A DNA stretch of 7,304 nucleotides, from contig CAIYCP010000422.1 of NCBI GenBank assembly GCA_903924715.1, positions 1 to 7,304 of the forward strand, given 5' to 3'. The notes below the pieces were generated by a model, which did no database searches, was not told where the DNA came from, and saw nothing but the letters and a program-made list of their open reading frames with translations. A program made the translations under genes and the position numbers. The DNA is from an uncultured beta proteobacterium. GTDB taxonomy: Bacteria > Pseudomonadota > Gammaproteobacteria > Burkholderiales > Burkholderiaceae_B. Of the stretch, positions 4,872 to 7,304 are shown in pieces; position 1 is the first letter of the stretch, and each line of letters opens with the position of its first letter.

Positions 4872-7037
4872 TTGCTCACGCCAGTGTTTAATTGCCTGTG
4901 GCGTCAGGCCCAAGACCGAACGCAACACCAACTCTGTGTGCTCGCCCAGCGCAGGCGCTTGGCCTTGCATGCGTTCAAGGTTAGAGCGCCAAGGCAAGCC
5001 AGGCAAAACACCCACACCAGACTTTTCCCAAAAACCACGCTCTTTCAAATGCTCGCTGTCGGCAAGATTCTTTGACGTGGCGAGCGCTGCAGCTGGAATA
5101 CCAGCCCGCAGCAAGAGCTCTTGTGCTTCGAGACTCATGCGCCCGCTCGCCCACTGTGCTAGCACCTCACGAATCATGGGTGCTGCGTTCTGCCGAGCCT
5201 TGAGATCATGCCGACTCAGCGCAGACAGCCCCGTAATGAGCTGACATAACGCTAACCACTGCGACTCGGATGTCACGGCAATGCTGATCCACTCGTCATC
5301 GCCCCTACACGCCCAAGCGCCATGGGGACTGTAGTCTGCAGACCCATCACCTTGCGGCTGAGGCGGGGCATCAATTTGCGCTGCGATCAGGGGCTGAGCA
5401 AGCGTCCATAACATCCCCTCAATCATTGAAAAATCAATGTTGGCAACCCGCCCTGAGCGTCGCCGTTGCCAAACAGCAGCCGCCACACCAAAAGCAATCA
5501 TCAACCCGCACATTGGATCAAGCCAGGCAAAGCCCACCCGAGGCGGGCGATCGGGGTGGCGATTTAGACCCGCAAAGCCAGAGAATGATTGCAGCAACGT
5601 ACCGTACGCAACAAGCTTGGCATCTGGCCCCGTGCGCCCTGCACCGCAAGCACACACGTAGATCAAGTCAGGATTCAGTTGATGCAATACCTCGGGTCCG
5701 AGACCTAACTTGGCCATCACCCCTGTTGCAAAATTCTCGACCAAAATATCAGACTGTTTAACCAATTCTTTAGCCGCTGCGAGTCCTGCCTCTGTCTTAA
5801 GATCAAGCACCACGCCTTGCTTACCCTGCCCAAGCACCGTGTGAAGGGTTGAAGTTCGCCCAGGATCGCCCGCGCCGGGAGCCTCGACTTTGATCACTTC
5901 AGCACCCATGGCAGCAAGCGTGCGCGTCACTGTTGGACCGGCAATGACCCAACTAAAATCTAAGACTCGAAAACCAGTGAGCGGCAGCGAAGCGAGGGCT
6001 TGCGAAGCGAGACCGGCACCTTGTCGGACGGTTAAACCAAAAGCAGACCCAGGCACGCGACAGGCAAAACCATTTATTTCAAGTTCTTTAAAAAAATCCC
6101 GATGTTTAAGCTGCTCTAAAGAAAAATGCTCAGCAAGCTCGCAGAGCGGAAAACTAGGCACATGGGCAGTTTGTGCCAGCTCTGCAATTGTTTTTTTATC
6201 GTAATTGACAGACCACTCTGACATCTTGGCAAATAACGCATCCCAATTCGCCACGCGATCTGCTTTTCGTGCGAAGCGTGCCTCGTGCCCCCAACTGGGT
6301 GACCCCATCGCCTGCAGCCAAGCCAGCCATTGTTTTTCTTCACGCGGCGAGATTGCCACATACCCATCGCTGGCCTGCAAAATACAAACCGTCGCGCCGT
6401 TGCCATCCGTTAAACGCTTACGAGGCCGATTCGGTAAACCCAGCCCCGCACAAGCGAGTTCTGAGATGGCGAGTGTCGCCAAAACCTCTTGCATTGAAAT
6501 GTCAACAAAGGCCGCTGGCTGTTTTGTTTGAACGGCAAACATACCGGCGCAAGCCGCCGCAATACCAGCCAAAAAGACAGATTGATGCCCAACCGGATAA
6601 ATCGGAGCTTCCGAGAGATCATCAACCTGTCCGGTCAAAAATTGAGAAATTCCACTAGAAAAGAAAAGCGTCAAATCACTAGCGGGTGCATTGGCCATCG
6701 GTCCACTCTGGCCATACGGAGAAATCAAAACAATCACCGCTTGCGGATTATGCACTCGCAACTGTTCAAGCGTCTGATTACGTTCACGCAAGGTATCCGG
6801 CGAGCCTTCGCAGACGATCAAATCAGCCTCTGCGAGCGCTTTGAACTCACATTGTTTACCGTGATCAAGGTACGTTTGCAAGGGCGTTAACGAGTGAGCA
6901 AACGGTTCTGGTTGACTGGCCGACTCATTGTGAACACAAGCAACCTCTGCACCAAAGTCGGCCATCAGACGCCCACAAACTGCTGCCGCTAAGCCGGGGC
7001 CGACCTGTGCCACTTTGAATCCCACCAACAACGACAT
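4857..7037 (-). CDS. Two-domain family III CoA-transferase (CaiB/BaiF type)
   Basis: A 726-aa cytoplasmic protein made of two fused CaiB/BaiF domains; single-domain members are about 400 aa. These enzymes move CoA between carboxylic acids through an aspartyl intermediate. Domain 1 (about 1-345) begins GFKVAQVGPG and LMADFGAEVACVH. Domain 2 (about 352-726) begins GFRVLDFSWVIAGP and LAAMGAEVIKVEAPGAGDPGR. A gap-free comparison with formyl-CoA transferase places its catalytic Asp169 at D507 (AWLDPMCG) in domain 2, but at H151 (YPVGHQSVF) in domain 1. Domain 1 is therefore probably structural or substrate-binding. DddD, the DMSP CoA-transferase/lyase, is a known tandem-CaiB relative in layout, but nothing here shows DMSP as substrate. 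Start ATG 7037 has AAGGA 6 nt upstream; the TTG at 7043 would lie against it and is rejected. The permease stop is 9 nt upstream, so they share an operon. The end overlaps the crotonase stop by 4 nt. Confidence 0.93.
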   Translation of the reverse strand: MSLLVGFKVAQVGPGLAAAVCGRLMADFGAEVACVHNESASQPEPFAHSLTPLQTYLDHGKQCEFKALAEADLIVCEGSPDTLRERNQTLEQLRVHNPQAVIVLISPYGQSGPMANAPASDLTLFFSSGISQFLTGQVDDLSEAPIYPVGHQSVFLAGIAAACAGMFAVQTKQPAAFVDISMQEVLATLAISELACAGLGLPNRPRKRLTDGNGATVCILQASDGYVAISPREEKQWLAWLQAMGSPSWGHEARFARKADRVANWDALFAKMSEWSVNYDKKTIAELAQTAHVPSFPLCELAEHFSLEQLKHRDFFKELEINGFACRVPGSAFGLTVRQGAGLASQALASLPLTGFRVLDFSWVIAGPTVTRTLAAMGAEVIKVEAPGAGDPGRTSTLHTVLGQGKQGVVLDLKTEAGLAAAKELVKQSDILVENFATGVMAKLGLGPEVLHQLNPDLIYVCACGAGRTGPDAKLVAYGTLLQSFSGFAGLNRHPDRPPRVGFAWLDPMCGLMIAFGVAAAVWQRRRSGRVANIDFSMIEGMLWTLAQPLIAAQIDAPPQPQGDGSADYSPHGAWACRGDDEWISIAVTSESQWLALCQLITGLSALSRHDLKARQNAAPMIREVLAQWASGRMSLEAQELLLRAGIPAAALATSKNLADSEHLKERGFWEKSGVGVLPGLPWRSNLERMQGQAPALGEHTELVLRSVLGLTPQAIKHWREQGAFG

Positions 7038-7043
7038 AATCAA

Positions 7044-7048
7044 TCCTT
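7044..7048 (-). promoter_or_regulatory. Ribosome binding site of the CoA-transferase gene, overlapping the permease stop
   Basis: The minus strand reads TTAAGGATTGATTATG. AAGGA shares bases with the TAA stop of the permease gene (7047-7049) and lies 6 nt from the ATG at 7037. This layout favours translational coupling and fixes the CoA-transferase start. Confidence 0.75.
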
Positions 7049-7304
7049 AAGAAGAACTAGGCAACCGCGCATCGAGGGTGTCGCGCAAACTATCACCCAA
7101 AAAATTCAACGCGATGACAGTGATGAAAATCGCAATGCCTGGAAACACACTCATCCACCAAGCATCCCAATACTGCATCGCGGTCGAAAGCATCTGACCC
7201 CAACTTGGCGTAGGAGGTTGGGCGCCCAGCCCTAAAAATGATAAGGAGGATTCAGTAATGATGGCCGTCGAAGCACGCAGCGACGCATAGACGATGAGGT
7301 TTCC
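7047..7304 (-). CDS. DppC/OppC-type ABC transporter permease, C-terminal part (5' end off the window)
   Basis: The frame is open from 7304 to a TAA at 7047-7049 and gives 85 C-terminal residues of an inner-membrane permease (usually about 280-300 aa). The sequence is diagnostic for the DppC/OppC/NikC class: ESSLSFLGLGAQPPTPSWG (about residues 18-36), SVFPGIAIFITVIALNFLGD (52-71) as the last membrane segment, and the terminal SLRDTLDAR (72-80). GNLIVYASLRAST at the visible start follows the EAA loop region of such permeases. It is the membrane half of a peptide/nickel-class importer, and the family 5 binding protein at 2011-3579 is the obvious partner. Partner permease and ATPase genes are expected beyond the right edge. 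It lies 9 nt upstream of the CoA-transferase start in the same direction, which links transport to CoA activation. Confidence 0.92.
   Translation of the reverse strand, partial: GNLIVYASLRASTAIITESSLSFLGLGAQPPTPSWGQMLSTAMQYWDAWWMSVFPGIAIFITVIALNFLGDSLRDTLDARLPSSS

Noticed and set aside
5890..6890. Several plus-strand open frames opposite the CoA-transferase (for example 6269-6658 and 6528-6890)
   Set aside because: Overlapping frames with no family resemblance, lying antisense to a gene with clear domain motifs throughout.

Overview
The window looks like a chromosomal segment from a betaproteobacterium, probably Burkholderiales. The evidence is the C-terminal end of a Tex protein of the kind found in that group, roughly balanced base composition, tightly packed genes and Shine-Dalgarno-led starts. 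The lineage is judged from protein resemblance only. There is no rRNA, tRNA, transposase or integrase to fix it further or to suggest recent transfer.

Layout from left to right: (1) 1-864, plus strand, the 3' end of tex, a housekeeping nucleic-acid-binding protein, with its helix-hairpin-helix region, S1 domain and Gly-rich tail. (2) 867-1958, minus strand, a TauD/TfdA-type Fe(II)/2-oxoglutarate dioxygenase. (3) 2011-3579, minus strand, a family 5 (DppA/OppA-type) ABC transporter solute-binding protein, probably co-transcribed with the dioxygenase. (4) 3580-3942, a 363-bp divergent intergenic region with candidate promoters and a contiguous array of about five imperfect 24-bp repeats. (5) 3943-4860, plus strand, a crotonase-fold protein that lacks both glutamates of the hydratase dyad. 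(6) 4857-7037, minus strand, a fused two-domain family III (CaiB/BaiF) CoA-transferase in which only the second domain keeps the catalytic Asp. (7) 7047-7304, minus strand, the C-terminus of a DppC/OppC-type permease that runs off the right edge and is translationally linked to the CoA-transferase.

The genes right of tex read as one uptake-and-catabolism locus. A peptide/nickel-class ABC importer (binding protein and permease here; the other permease and ATPases are presumably beyond the right edge) would bring in an organic solute. The CoA-transferase would convert a carboxylate to its CoA thioester, the crotonase would act on that thioester, and the 2OG dioxygenase would hydroxylate or cleave the substrate or an intermediate. 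The substrate cannot be deduced from the sequence. This is inferred from gene neighbourhood.

No clearly new type of system was found. The points most worth following up are the 24-bp repeat array that runs into the crotonase start region, the crotonase with no Glu dyad, the half-inactive tandem CoA-transferase, and the two convergent gene ends that carry hairpins at their stop codons.
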